From Lysobacter sp. (GTDB lineage: Bacteria > Pseudomonadota > Gammaproteobacteria > Xanthomonadales > Xanthomonadaceae), in contig DAHUXS010000013.1 of the NCBI GenBank assembly GCA_027306995.1, positions 248,001 through 312,000 on the forward strand: DNA of 64,000 nucleotides. Direction: 5' to 3'. Positions 25,265 to 34,560 of this stretch are shown in pieces. The notes under the pieces were generated by a model. It had not been told where the DNA came from. It saw nothing but the letters and a program-made list of their open reading frames with translations, and did no database searches. Both the position numbers and the translations under genes were made by a program. How positions within the stretch are numbered: the stretch's first letter is position 1; each line of letters begins with the position of its first letter.

Positions 25265-26682
25265 CACAGGTCGTACGCCGATTCGCCGTGCGAGGTGATG
25301 TCGAGGCCTTCGCGCTCGTCTTCCTCGCTGACGCGCAGACCCACCAGCTTGTCGGCGATCTTGAACGCGACGAAGGCGACGACCGCCGTCCACGCGATCG
25401 TGATCCCCACGGCCTTGGCCTGGATCAGCAGCTGCGCGCCAATGCCGGGGAAGCCAGTGGTCACCTTTACCCAATCCTGCACCGATCCCGGACCACCGAG
25501 ACTCGGCGAATTGAAGACGCCCGTCAGCAGCGCACCGCAGATGCCGCCCAGTGCATGCACGCCAAACACGTCGAGCGCGTCGTCGGCCTTGATCAGCCGC
25601 TTCAGGCCGGTCACGCCCCACAGGCAGATCACGCCCGCCAGCAGCCCGATCGCGAACGCGCCGGGAATGCCGACGTTGCCGGCGGCCGGCGTGATCGCGA
25701 CCAGTCCAGCCACTGCACCCGACGCCGCACCGAGCATCGACGGCTTGCCCTTGTGGATCCATTCCGCGAAGGTCCACGACAACACCGCGCAAGCGGTTGC
25801 GAGATAGGTGTTGATGAAGGCAAGTCCGGCGGTTCCGTTCGCCTCGAGCGCGGAGCCGGCGTTGAATCCGAACCAACCGAACCACAACAGCGAAGCGCCG
25901 ATCATCGTCATCGTCAGGCTGTGCGGCTTGATCGCTTCACGGCCGTAGCCGAGGCGCTTGCCGAGCACGAACGCGCCCACCAATCCGGCGACGCCGGCAT
26001 TGATGTGCACCACCGTGCCACCGGCGAAATCGAGCGCGCCCATCTGCCAGATGAAACCCGCGGTCGAATTGACGGCATCGACCTTGCCGGCGTCGCTGTA
26101 GGCATCCGGACCGGCCCAGAACCACACCATGTGCGCGACCGGCAGATAGCTGAAGGTGAACCAGATCACCGTGAAAATCAGCACGGCCGAGAACTTCACG
26201 CGCTCGACGATCGAACCGAGGATTAGGCAAACGGTGATCGCCGCGAAGGTGGCCTGGAACGCGACGAAGACCAGTTCGTACATCGGCGTGTTCTTGGAGA
26301 ACGTCGCCGCCATCGAGAACGAACCGTCCGCCGGATTGAAGGTGCCGTTGAGGAACAGTCGCGACAAGCCGCCGATGAAGGCATTGCCCTCGGTGAACAC
26401 CAGGCTGTAGCCGTAGATGCACCACAGCACCGTGACCAGCGAGAACACCATGAACACCTGCATCAGCACCGACAGCATGTTCTTAGTGCGCACCAGCCCG
26501 CCGTAGAACAGGCCCAGCGCCGGCACGCTCATCAGCAACACCAGCGCGGTCGACATCAGCATCCATGCGGTGTCACCCTTGTTGGGCGTCGGCGCCGTGG
26601 CGGCGGTTTGCGCCAGCGCGATGCCCGGCACCAGCAATGTCGCCACGGCCAGCGCGCGCGCATATCGAAAGATTTCTTTCAT
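25264..26682 (-). CDS. amtB: Ammonium transporter AmtB
   Basis: 472 residues. A cleavable signal peptide (ends near Ala24, IALAQ) is followed by 11 hydrophobic segments. 'AGGTVVHINAGVAGLVGA' and 'DALDVFGVHALGGICGALL' carry the two pore histidines. It conducts ammonium and is blocked by non-uridylylated PII. It starts 11 bases after glnK. AGGGGA lies 6 bases before the ATG at 26682. Confidence 0.96.
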   Translation of the reverse strand: MKEIFRYARALAVATLLVPGIALAQTAATAPTPNKGDTAWMLMSTALVLLMSVPALGLFYGGLVRTKNMLSVLMQVFMVFSLVTVLWCIYGYSLVFTEGNAFIGGLSRLFLNGTFNPADGSFSMAATFSKNTPMYELVFVAFQATFAAITVCLILGSIVERVKFSAVLIFTVIWFTFSYLPVAHMVWFWAGPDAYSDAGKVDAVNSTAGFIWQMGALDFAGGTVVHINAGVAGLVGAFVLGKRLGYGREAIKPHSLTMTMIGASLLWFGWFGFNAGSALEANGTAGLAFINTYLATACAVLSWTFAEWIHKGKPSMLGAASGAVAGLVAITPAAGNVGIPGAFAIGLLAGVICLWGVTGLKRLIKADDALDVFGVHALGGICGALLTGVFNSPSLGGPGSVQDWVKVTTGFPGIGAQLLIQAKAVGITIAWTAVVAFVAFKIADKLVGLRVSEEDEREGLDITSHGESAYDL

Positions 26683-26693
26683 GTCCTTCCCCT

Positions 26694-27837
<1,144 letters not shown>

Positions 27838-27946
27838 GACACAGGCTCCTAGATGATGGACCTTCCCCAAGTCGACGGTTTTTCGTTCTCTATCCATTGG
27901 CGTGTGATGCGGTCTGGTGGTTCACCTCCCTTGTTCGTGAGAGGGC

Positions 27947-27969
27947 GCCACCGCTCGATGCGCGGTGGC
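27947..27969. other. Stem-loop between glnA and the porin gene
   Basis: GCCACCGC and GCGGTGGC form an 8-base stem around a 7-base loop, 27 bases past the glnA stop. There is no T-tract, so it may be an mRNA processing or stability element rather than a terminator. I find no convincing sigma-54 element for the porin-glnK-amtB operon in 27838-27995. Confidence 0.35.
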
Positions 27970-27995
27970 TGCCCGGGTTGCCGTTGCTGCAGGAA

Positions 27996-29405
27996 TCAGA
28001 TCGTGTAGTACATCTGGTATTCGAGCGGATGCGTCGCCGCGCGGAAGCTGGTGACTTCCTTCATCTTCAGCGCGATGTAGGAATCGATGAAGTCGTCGGT
28101 GAACACGCCGCCGGCCTTCAGGAACTCGCGATCGGTATCGAGGGCTTCCAGCGCCTGGTCCAGCGAATGGCAGACGGTCGGGATGTTCTTCTCTTCTTCC
28201 GGCGGCAGGTCGTACAGGTCCTTGTCGCTGGGCGAACCCGGATCGATCTTGTTCTTGATGCCGTCGAGGCCGGCCATCATCAGCGCGGCGAAGGTGAGGT
28301 AACCGGTGTTCATCGGATCGGGGAAGCGGATCTCGATGCGGCGCGCCTTCGGATTGGCGACGTACGGAATGCGGCACGAAGCCGAACGGTTCGACGCCGA
28401 ATACGCCAGCATCACCGGCGCTTCGAAACCGGGCACCAGGCGCTTGTACGAGTTGGTGGTCGAGTTGGCGAACGCGTTGATCGCGCGCGCATGCTTGAAG
28501 ATGCCGCCGATGTACCACAGCGCCATCTGCGACAGGCCACCATAGCCATCGCCGGTGAACAGGTTCTGGCCGCCCTTGGCCAGCGACTGGTGCACGTGCA
28601 TGCCGCTGCCGTTGTCGCCGACGATCGGCTTGGGCATGAAGGTCACGGTCTTGCCATAGCGATGCGCGACGTTCTTGAGGATGTACTTCATCGTCAGGAG
28701 GTCGTCGGCCTTCTTGGTCAGCGTGTCGAAACGCGTGCCGATTTCGCACTGGCCGGCGTTGGCCACTTCATGGTGGTGCACTTCGACTTCGATGCCGGCC
28801 TGCTGCAGTGTCTTGCACATCTCGGCGCGGATGTCGTGCAGCGAATCCAGCGGCGCCACCGGGAAGTAGCCGCCCTTCACCATCGGGCGATAACCGTGGT
28901 TGCGGCCGTCGTAGTCGCGCGCGGAGTTCCAGTGCGCTTCTTCCGAATCGATCTGGTAGAAGACATGGCCCATGTCGTTGCCGAAACGCACGGAATCGAA
29001 GATGAAGAATTCCGGTTCCGGACCGAAGAACGCGGTATCGGCGATGCCGCTGGCCTTGAGATAAGCCTCGGCGCGCTTGGCGACGCCGCGCGGATCGCGG
29101 CTGTAGGCCTGCATCGTGGTCGGATCGAGGATGTCGCAGGTCAGGATCAGGGTCGGATCGGCGGTGAACGGATCGATCAACGCGGTCGACGGATCCGGCA
29201 GCAGGACCATGTCGGAGTTCTGGATGCCGCGCCAGCCGCTGATCGAACTGCCGTCGAACATCTTGCCGTCCTCGAACAGCGAGGCATCGACCACGCTGGC
29301 CGGGAAGGTGACGTGGTGTTGCACGCCGCGCATGTCGGCGAAGCGCAGGTCGACCCACTCGACCTTGTGATCCTTGATGAGTTTTTCGACGTGTTCGAGC
29401 GACAT
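27996..29405 (-). CDS. glnA: Glutamine synthetase type I
   Basis: 469 residues, the usual length. '[17 protein letters not shown]' near the start, the metal/ATP site '[17 protein letters not shown]' and the adenylylation Tyr in '[12 protein letters not shown]' are present, so activity is probably controlled by GlnE. It makes glutamine from glutamate and ammonia. The ATG at 29405 is chosen because [11 protein letters not shown] is the normal N-terminus; the 11-codon longer frame runs into the leader region. Transcription is from the sigma-54 promoter just upstream. Confidence 0.97.
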   Translation of the reverse strand: MSLEHVEKLIKDHKVEWVDLRFADMRGVQHHVTFPASVVDASLFEDGKMFDGSSISGWRGIQNSDMVLLPDPSTALIDPFTADPTLILTCDILDPTTMQAYSRDPRGVAKRAEAYLKASGIADTAFFGPEPEFFIFDSVRFGNDMGHVFYQIDSEEAHWNSARDYDGRNHGYRPMVKGGYFPVAPLDSLHDIRAEMCKTLQQAGIEVEVHHHEVANAGQCEIGTRFDTLTKKADDLLTMKYILKNVAHRYGKTVTFMPKPIVGDNGSGMHVHQSLAKGGQNLFTGDGYGGLSQMALWYIGGIFKHARAINAFANSTTNSYKRLVPGFEAPVMLAYSASNRSASCRIPYVANPKARRIEIRFPDPMNTGYLTFAALMMAGLDGIKNKIDPGSPSDKDLYDLPPEEEKNIPTVCHSLDQALEALDTDREFLKAGGVFTDDFIDSYIALKMKEVTSFRAATHPLEYQMYYTI

Positions 29406-29443
29406 GGCGGTGTTCCCGGGATGAAGTTGGATAGCCAAGCTAT

Positions 29444-29460
29444 CGCAAGGAACGTGCCAA
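29444..29460 (-). promoter_or_regulatory. Sigma-54 (RpoN) promoter of glnA
   Basis: Read on the minus strand the sequence is TTGGCACGTTCCTTGCG, which matches TGGCACG-N4-TTGC with the invariant GG and GC at -24/-12. The predicted start of transcription is about 29432, some 27 bases before the glnA ATG. Confidence 0.88.
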
Positions 29461-29520
29461 TGTCTGGATTCTTGTAATTATCTGATTTTATTGAATTCCT
29501 TTATTCCTTTCACACCAAAT

Positions 29521-29558
29521 TGCACTGTTTTGGCATTGAATATCACTGTTTTGGTGCA
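29521..29558. promoter_or_regulatory. Tandem NtrC-type boxes upstream of glnA
   Basis: Two related dyads, TGCACTGTTTTGGCA (29521-29535) and TCACTGTTTTGGTGCA (29543-29558), lie about 90-125 bases upstream of the predicted start site on the same helix face spacing (22 bases apart). They resemble TGCACCA-N3-TGGTGCA, and the second is close to the box in front of ntrB. This is the normal position for an NtrC enhancer. Confidence 0.7.
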
Positions 29559-29637
29559 TTGACCTACATGACCTTGCTGGAATTCAAGCGAAAGCCATGA
29601 CGGGCTATCCTCCGCCATCCCCTCACGAGACCCGACG

Positions 29638-30510
29638 ATGCTTGCAACGCTGTCCGCCCTGCCCGATTCGCTGCAAGCGATCCTTCTCGGCATCATCGAA
29701 GGCATCACCGAATTCCTGCCGATCTCCAGCACGGGACACCTGTTGGTCGCCGAGCACTGGCTGGGCGCGCGCAGCGAACTGTTCAACATCGCGATCCAGG
29801 CCGGCGCCATCCTTGCCGTTGTCTTCATCTACTGGCGCAAGTTGTGGGCACTGGCGCTGGCCTTCCTCGGCCGCCGCGACATGATCGATCCCGACACCGG
29901 CACTCTCCTGCAAGTCGGTGAGGCGCGTGCCTATGTGTTGAAGTTGCTCGGCGCATTCGCGGTGACCGCCGTCGGCGGCCTGCTGGTGAAGAAGCTCGGC
30001 TGGGAATTGCCCAAGGAAATCCACCCGATCGCCTGGGCCTTCATCATCGGTGCGGTGTGGATGGTCGTCGCCGAACAACTGGCTGCCCGTCGCGCCCTCG
30101 CCACTGGCGAGCGCACCGAAGTGTCATGGACCACCACCGTCCTGGTCGGCATCGCGCAAGTCGTCGCTGGCGTGTTCCCGGGCACTTCGCGCTCGGCCAC
30201 CACCATCTTCATCGCCCTGCTGACCGGCACCACCTCGCGCGCCGCCGCCACTGAATTCGCCTTCCTGGTCGGCATCCCGACCATGTTCGCCGCCACCGGC
30301 TACGATCTTCTGAAGGTGTTCAAGAACGGCGAAGCGATGCACGAGGACTGGTCGTCTCTCGGCATCGCCTTCGTGGTCTCGATGATCACCGCCTTCATCG
30401 CTGTGAAATGGTTGCTGCGCTATATCCGCAGTCACCGCTTCACCGCCTTCGCCGTGTACCGCATCGTGTTGGGTGTCGCGCTGTTGTTGCTGTTGCCCGC
30501 CACTGCCTGA
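29638..30510 (+). CDS. uppP: Undecaprenyl-diphosphate phosphatase
   Basis: 290 residues with about eight membrane segments. The active-site motifs 'EGITEFLPISSTGHL' and 'PGTSRSATTIF' are complete. It recycles the lipid carrier for peptidoglycan and O-antigen synthesis. It is divergent from glnA and followed after 11 bases by the META-domain lipoprotein. Confidence 0.96.
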   Translation: MLATLSALPDSLQAILLGIIEGITEFLPISSTGHLLVAEHWLGARSELFNIAIQAGAILAVVFIYWRKLWALALAFLGRRDMIDPDTGTLLQVGEARAYVLKLLGAFAVTAVGGLLVKKLGWELPKEIHPIAWAFIIGAVWMVVAEQLAARRALATGERTEVSWTTTVLVGIAQVVAGVFPGTSRSATTIFIALLTGTTSRAAATEFAFLVGIPTMFAATGYDLLKVFKNGEAMHEDWSSLGIAFVVSMITAFIAVKWLLRYIRSHRFTAFAVYRIVLGVALLLLLPATA

Positions 30511-30521
30511 GGAGTTTGATC

Positions 30522-31343
30522 ATGACGAAACTGTCCCCCATCGTCCCGGCCCTGCTCGCCTGCGCACTGGCCGCCTGCGTCGGCACCGGCTCTTCCGACA
30601 AGGCGACGTCGCAGCAACAGACGCAAGCCACATCGCAAGCCGTCGACGCCACGCAATTGCCGCGCTACCACTGGAAGCTACAGGATGCGCGCGCCAGCGA
30701 CGGCAAGCGCATCGATGCATTGTTCGCACGCGAGGACAGGCCGCTGACGCTGGATTTCCACGACGGCAATGTGTCTGTCCGCAACGCCTGCAACGGCATC
30801 GGCGGCAGCTACAAGCTGGAAGGCGACACGCTGACCTTCGGCCCGATGATGGGCACGATGATGGCCTGCGCCGACCCCAAGCTGACCGCGCTCGACGGCG
30901 CCGTCACCACGCGCTTGAACGGCAAGTCGCAGGTCGTGCTCGCCGCCGGTGCATCTCCGTCATTGAAGATCACGCTCGCCAGCGGCGACGTGCTCAGCTT
31001 CGCCGGCGAGGAGACCGCGGAAACCAAATATGGCGGCCCCGGCAAGCAGACCTTCCTCGAAGTCGCGCCGCAGCGCGTCGCCTGCAGCCATCCGCTGATC
31101 CCGAACCACCAGTGCCTCAACGTGCGCGAGATCGCCTACGGCGACAACGGCGTCAAGACGTCGACCGGACAGTGGCATCCGCTGTACGAGGAGATCGAGG
31201 GCTACAGCTTCCAGCCCGGCACGCGCAACGTGCTGCGGCTGAAGCAGTTCGAGCGCAAGAACGTGCCAGCCGACGCCTCGCGCACGGTGTACGTCCTGGA
31301 CATGGTTGTGGAATCGGAATTGGTGTCGCCCGCGAAGGGCTGA
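30522..31343 (+). CDS. Lipoprotein with META domain and DUF4377-like C-terminus
   Basis: 273 residues. Signal peptide with lipobox LAAC (Cys19); residues about 45-155 form a META/HslJ-type domain ('YHWKLQDARASDGKRIDAL', 'RNACNGIGGSYKLEGDTLTFG', 'MMACADPKLTALD'); the rest, with 'ETKYGGPGKQTFLEVAPQRVACSHPLIPNHQCLNVREI', is the DUF4377 pattern. META-domain proteins often relate to stress or antibiotic tolerance. GGAG lies 8 bases before the ATG. Confidence 0.85.
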   Translation: MTKLSPIVPALLACALAACVGTGSSDKATSQQQTQATSQAVDATQLPRYHWKLQDARASDGKRIDALFAREDRPLTLDFHDGNVSVRNACNGIGGSYKLEGDTLTFGPMMGTMMACADPKLTALDGAVTTRLNGKSQVVLAAGASPSLKITLASGDVLSFAGEETAETKYGGPGKQTFLEVAPQRVACSHPLIPNHQCLNVREIAYGDNGVKTSTGQWHPLYEEIEGYSFQPGTRNVLRLKQFERKNVPADASRTVYVLDMVVESELVSPAKG

Positions 31344-31350
31344 TCGCCAA

Positions 31351-31953
31351 TTACGCGTGCAGCGAGTAGGTCGCGTAGATCGCGACTTCGTCCAGCACGT
31401 GCCCGTGCATCGCACGCTGCGCGTCGGCCGCGGTGAACGACGCAGGCACGTCGAGCTTGTCCACGTCCAGAGCGTACAACCGGAAGAAATAGCGATGCGT
31501 GCGCAGATCGTTCGGCGGCGGATAGGGGCCGTCGTAGCCGTGGTATTGCCCGCGCATGCCGCCGGCATCGCCGGCGAACCAGCCGGTGTAGTCGTTCAAG
31601 CCTTCGCGCATGCCCGCGCCATCGCGCGATGATTTTCCGCCTTTGGTCACGCCGTCACTGGCGCTGCCTGCGGCGATTTCATGCACATCTGCTGGAATAT
31701 CGATCACCGCCCAGTGGACGAAGTCGCCACGCGGATGCTCGACCGGGATTTCCACGCCTTCCTTGCCGGCCAGCGAGGCATCGGTCGGTGCATCGGTATC
31801 GATGCACAACAGGGCGAACGATTTCGTGCCCGCGGGCGCATCGCTCCACGCCAGGTGCGGATTGCGGTTGCCGCCGAACCCGTCGGGGGCGCCCATCGCA
31901 AACTCGGGCCGGATCGCGCCGCGATGTTCAAAACTGTCGCTGGTGATTTTCAT
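31351..31953 (-). CDS. YbhB/YbcL-type PEBP family protein
   Basis: 200 residues. 'NRNPHLAWSDAPAGTKSFALLCIDTDAP' and 'HWAVIDIPADV', then 'YDGPYPPPNDLRTHRYFFRLYALD', are the ligand-site segments of phosphatidylethanolamine-binding proteins. Bacterial roles are unclear. Its ATG overlaps the stop of the hydrolase gene (ATGA), third in a three-gene operon. Confidence 0.88.
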   Translation of the reverse strand: MKITSDSFEHRGAIRPEFAMGAPDGFGGNRNPHLAWSDAPAGTKSFALLCIDTDAPTDASLAGKEGVEIPVEHPRGDFVHWAVIDIPADVHEIAAGSASDGVTKGGKSSRDGAGMREGLNDYTGWFAGDAGGMRGQYHGYDGPYPPPNDLRTHRYFFRLYALDVDKLDVPASFTAADAQRAMHGHVLDEVAIYATYSLHA

Positions 31954-32996
31954 GCCGGATCTCCGTCGTCGTCACGGGCAGTCTGCCCCAAGCCACGTTC
32001 GTTGGCGATGACCCGTTCGACGATCCAGCGCTCGCCATAGCCGTGCATCGCCCAATCCTCGATGAAGCCGCAGTGGCCGCCGTGCTCCGCCAGTTCCAGG
32101 CGCACGTTCACCTGCTGCGCCAGCGCATCGAAATCGGCCAGCGGCACCACCGGATCATCCGCCGCCATCAGCACGTCGACCGGCACGCCGCTCGCGCCCA
32201 GGGCCGCGACATCGACGTGATAGGCGCTGAAATAGGCATCGAGCGATCCGTACTCGGTATGTGCTTCGACCATCCACGCCGTCAGCGCACGCAGTGGCAA
32301 TTTCAGGATCGCGTCGGCAAAGCCGTGGCGCTGCGGAAACAGTTCGCGTTTGCGCCGCAATGATCGCCGCCATTCCTGTTCGAAATGGCGGATATAGGGC
32401 CACCACCCCGCTTCCATCGCATCCATGGTGCGCGCGGGATCGAGTGGCGGACAGACCGCCAGCGCCTGCACCACCGGCAACCCGGCCGAACGCGCGTGTA
32501 TCGCCGTACGCAAGGCGAAATTGCCACCCAGCGAAAATCCCGCGACCACCAACCGCGCCGGCTGCCAGCGCGCCATCGCATCCGACGCTGCGTTGAGCAC
32601 GTCCTCGATGCGGCCGGAATGGAACATCTCCTCGTTGAGATGGTAGGTGTCGCCGTGATCGCGGAAATTCAGGCGCAGCACCGTGAATCCGGCGTCCAGC
32701 AACCATGCCGCGCTCAAGCGCATGTAATTGGAATCGATGCTGCCTTCCCAGCCATGCAGCAACAGCACCAGGGTGTCGGAACACCGCGCGCGTGGCTGGC
32801 TGTAAATGCCCTGCAGGCGCGCGTCGCCGCCAGCCGCCAACGTCACTTCCTCGTGCGTGGCGTCGCAACGCGCAAGTTCGCGGCGGGCGAGCCGACCGCG
32901 CCGAAACCCGCTGCCGAGAAATGTCTGGAGATGACGATTGCCCAGGCCGCGCGCAGGCCGAAATGCACTGGTAACGGGGTTGGCGACCCGACTCAC
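31950..32996 (-). CDS. YheT-like alpha/beta hydrolase
   Basis: 348 residues. N-terminal 'ARGLGNRHLQTFLGS' is the YheT/EMB8 hallmark; 'LLLHGWEGSIDSNYM' forms the oxyanion region, the nucleophile is Ser in 'AGFSLGGN', and 'AEHGGHCGF' has the catalytic His. Likely an esterase or lipase. A GTG start overlaps the upstream acyltransferase stop (GTGA). Confidence 0.87.
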   Translation of the reverse strand: MSRVANPVTSAFRPARGLGNRHLQTFLGSGFRRGRLARRELARCDATHEEVTLAAGGDARLQGIYSQPRARCSDTLVLLLHGWEGSIDSNYMRLSAAWLLDAGFTVLRLNFRDHGDTYHLNEEMFHSGRIEDVLNAASDAMARWQPARLVVAGFSLGGNFALRTAIHARSAGLPVVQALAVCPPLDPARTMDAMEAGWWPYIRHFEQEWRRSLRRKRELFPQRHGFADAILKLPLRALTAWMVEAHTEYGSLDAYFSAYHVDVAALGASGVPVDVLMAADDPVVPLADFDALAQQVNVRLELAEHGGHCGFIEDWAMHGYGERWIVERVIANERGLGQTARDDDGDPA

Positions 32997-33769
32997 GATC
33001 CGTGCAGCGCGCCGCCAATGCGTTCGCGCGCCAGTTCAGCGATGCGGCGGCGGCCTTCGGCTTCGCCCGGCAGGATCGGCGTGAGATAGATCACGTCGAC
33101 CGTGCGCGCCGGCTCGCCCAGCAGTCGCCAGAAGTTCTGCGCGAAGCTTTCGCGCTTGGCGAACGCCACGATGGTCTGGGCATCGCCGCGCGTGCCGTAG
33201 CACAGGGCAACCGGCTGCACCGCCACGTCCGCTTCGACCGATGCGTAGAACAGACGTGCGTGGAACGGCCCGAGCTCATGACCGTCGCGGGTGCCGCCTT
33301 CCGGAAATGCTCCGACCGAATGGCCTTCGCGCAGGCGTTCCACCATCTGCTGCAACACGTCGCCCAGCGATTCCTGGCTGCCACGCTGGTGGAAGATGGT
33401 CTGTCCCTTCTTGGCCATCCAGCCCACCACCGGCCAACCGGCGATCTCGCGCTTGGCGACGAACCCCATCATCCGCGTGCTGTGGAGGACCACGATGTCG
33501 GTCCAGCTGACGTGATTGGCGACGAACAGCACCGGATCCAGCAATTGGGCGCCACTGGCGCGCACGTCGAGTCCGTAAATGCGCAACAACCAGCGCGACC
33601 ACCAGCGCACCGCGCGATGATCGATGCGGACGCCGCCGATGGTTTTTTCGCCCCACGGTTCCGCCATCAGCAGGATCGCGATCGGCAGATCGACGACGGC
33701 GTGCCAGATCAACAAGGGGATGCGCCAGATGTAGCGCAGGGCGCGGCGGAACGGAGAATTCATCCGCAT
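32993..33769 (-). CDS. PlsC-type 1-acylglycerol-3-phosphate acyltransferase
   Basis: 258 residues. One or two N-terminal membrane segments, then block I NHVSWTD (85-91), where the usual HX4D is present, and block III FPEGGT (155-160). It transfers acyl groups to lysophospholipid. It heads an operon with the hydrolase and PEBP genes (two 4-base overlaps). The start could be 33769 or 33763; neither has a strong ribosome site, and a structured leader lies just upstream. Confidence 0.85.
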   Translation of the reverse strand: MRMNSPFRRALRYIWRIPLLIWHAVVDLPIAILLMAEPWGEKTIGGVRIDHRAVRWWSRWLLRIYGLDVRASGAQLLDPVLFVANHVSWTDIVVLHSTRMMGFVAKREIAGWPVVGWMAKKGQTIFHQRGSQESLGDVLQQMVERLREGHSVGAFPEGGTRDGHELGPFHARLFYASVEADVAVQPVALCYGTRGDAQTIVAFAKRESFAQNFWRLLGEPARTVDVIYLTPILPGEAEGRRRIAELARERIGGALHGS

Positions 33770-33788
33770 TAGGTTAACGGGTTACAGA

Positions 33789-33925
33789 AGGAAGCGGGCG
33801 CGATTGCTCGCGCCCGCCTCTCGACACTCCTTGTCTTCTTACTCCCTCAGCGGAGCTTCGGCCGGACAAAGCTGCATCCTGCAGCCCCTCCCGAGTCCGG
33901 CCGTCGCCCTCATGGACAACTCCCC
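33789..33925 (-). ncRNA. Candidate GGA-loop RNA (CsrA/RsmA-binding sRNA or structured leader)
   Basis: Read on the minus strand, hairpins carry GGA in their loops: GCTGCA-GGA-TGCAGC (33871-33885) inside an outer stem GGCCGGAC/GTCCGGCC (33860-33902), CTCC...GGAG (33842-33855), and GACA-AGGAG-TGTC (33823-33835). Additional GGGAG and GGGGAG motifs are in the same strand. The last hairpin (33794-33817, 10-base stem) is followed by TTCCTTCT and can act as a terminator. Several GGA loops in about 135 bases, with an end hairpin, is how Rsm/Csr sRNAs look. Alternatively it is the leader of the acyltransferase mRNA. Only the sequence pattern supports this. Confidence 0.45.
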
Positions 33926-33930
33926 GCTCA

Positions 33931-33959
33931 TAGATAAATAACGGATTCCGATCGCAAAA
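33931..33959 (-). promoter_or_regulatory. Candidate sigma-70 promoter of the GGA-loop RNA / acyltransferase operon
   Basis: On the minus strand TTTTGC (33959-33954) and TATCTA (33936-33931) stand 17 bases apart. The -10 element matches at four positions, the -35 weakly. Transcription would start near 33925. Confidence 0.4.
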
Positions 33960-34008
33960 CCCGACATTGGCTTGCCCGGACGGCCCCGATGGACGCAGAA
34001 TCAATGGG

Positions 34009-34560
34009 ATGAAGCGGTCCGACCCCCCAGCCGATGGCCTCCGGGACGGTCCGCTCGCAGGGGGGGGCTCGGGATGGCCGGACGTCTATGCGGCAGCCTA
34101 TGAGGACCTGAAGCGGGCGGCCCACCTGCAACTGCGCCGCTCTTCCCGCGCCTTCGATACCACGGCCCTGGTCAACGAGACCTTCCTCAAGCTGTCGAGC
34201 GAGGGCGCACTCAAGCCCGAAGATCGCCGCCAGCTGCTGGCCCTGTCCGCGCGCGCGATGCGCCACGTCCTGGTGGACGAGGTGCGCCGACTGCACGCCG
34301 GCAAGCGCAAGGGCGAACAGGTCACGCTGGTCACCCAGATCGGCGGCCCGGACCCGGCCTTCGGCGTGCTGGAGGTGGACGAGATGCTGGCGACCCTGGC
34401 CCAGGCCGATCCGCGCGCCGCCTCGGTAGTGGAATTGCGTTGCTTCGGTGGCTACACCGAGGAGGAGATCGCCGAATTGCTGGTGATCACCACCCGCACC
34501 GTGCAGCGTGACTGGCGCAAGGCCCGCGCCTTCCTGATCGCGCAACTGGCCAACGAATGA
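34009..34560 (+). CDS. ECF RNA polymerase sigma factor, ECF43/TIGR02999 type (pair 1)
   Basis: 183 residues with sigma2 and sigma4 regions. Region 2.2 reads FDTTALVNETFLKL (49-62): a Thr-Thr pair at 51-52 replaces the acidic DAED motif normally used to contact core polymerase. In ECF43 factors such as Vibrio EcfP, a Thr here is phosphorylated by a partner kinase to activate the factor. Sigma4 carries 'FGGYTEEEIAELLVITTRTVQRDWRKARAFL'. It overlaps the kinase gene by 4 bases (ATGA). The ATG at 34009 is chosen over a TTG at 33967. Confidence 0.9.
   Translation: MKRSDPPADGLRDGPLAGGGSGWPDVYAAAYEDLKRAAHLQLRRSSRAFDTTALVNETFLKLSSEGALKPEDRRQLLALSARAMRHVLVDEVRRLHAGKRKGEQVTLVTQIGGPDPAFGVLEVDEMLATLAQADPRAASVVELRCFGGYTEEEIAELLVITTRTVQRDWRKARAFLIAQLANE

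Noticed and set aside
27897-29477. A 526-codon plus-strand open frame opposite glnA
   Set aside because: Shadow of a well conserved gene on the other strand; composition is typical of reversed codons.
33774-34004. A 76-codon minus-strand open frame upstream of the acyltransferase
   Set aside because: It runs through strong hairpins and a promoter-like element and has no protein-like features.
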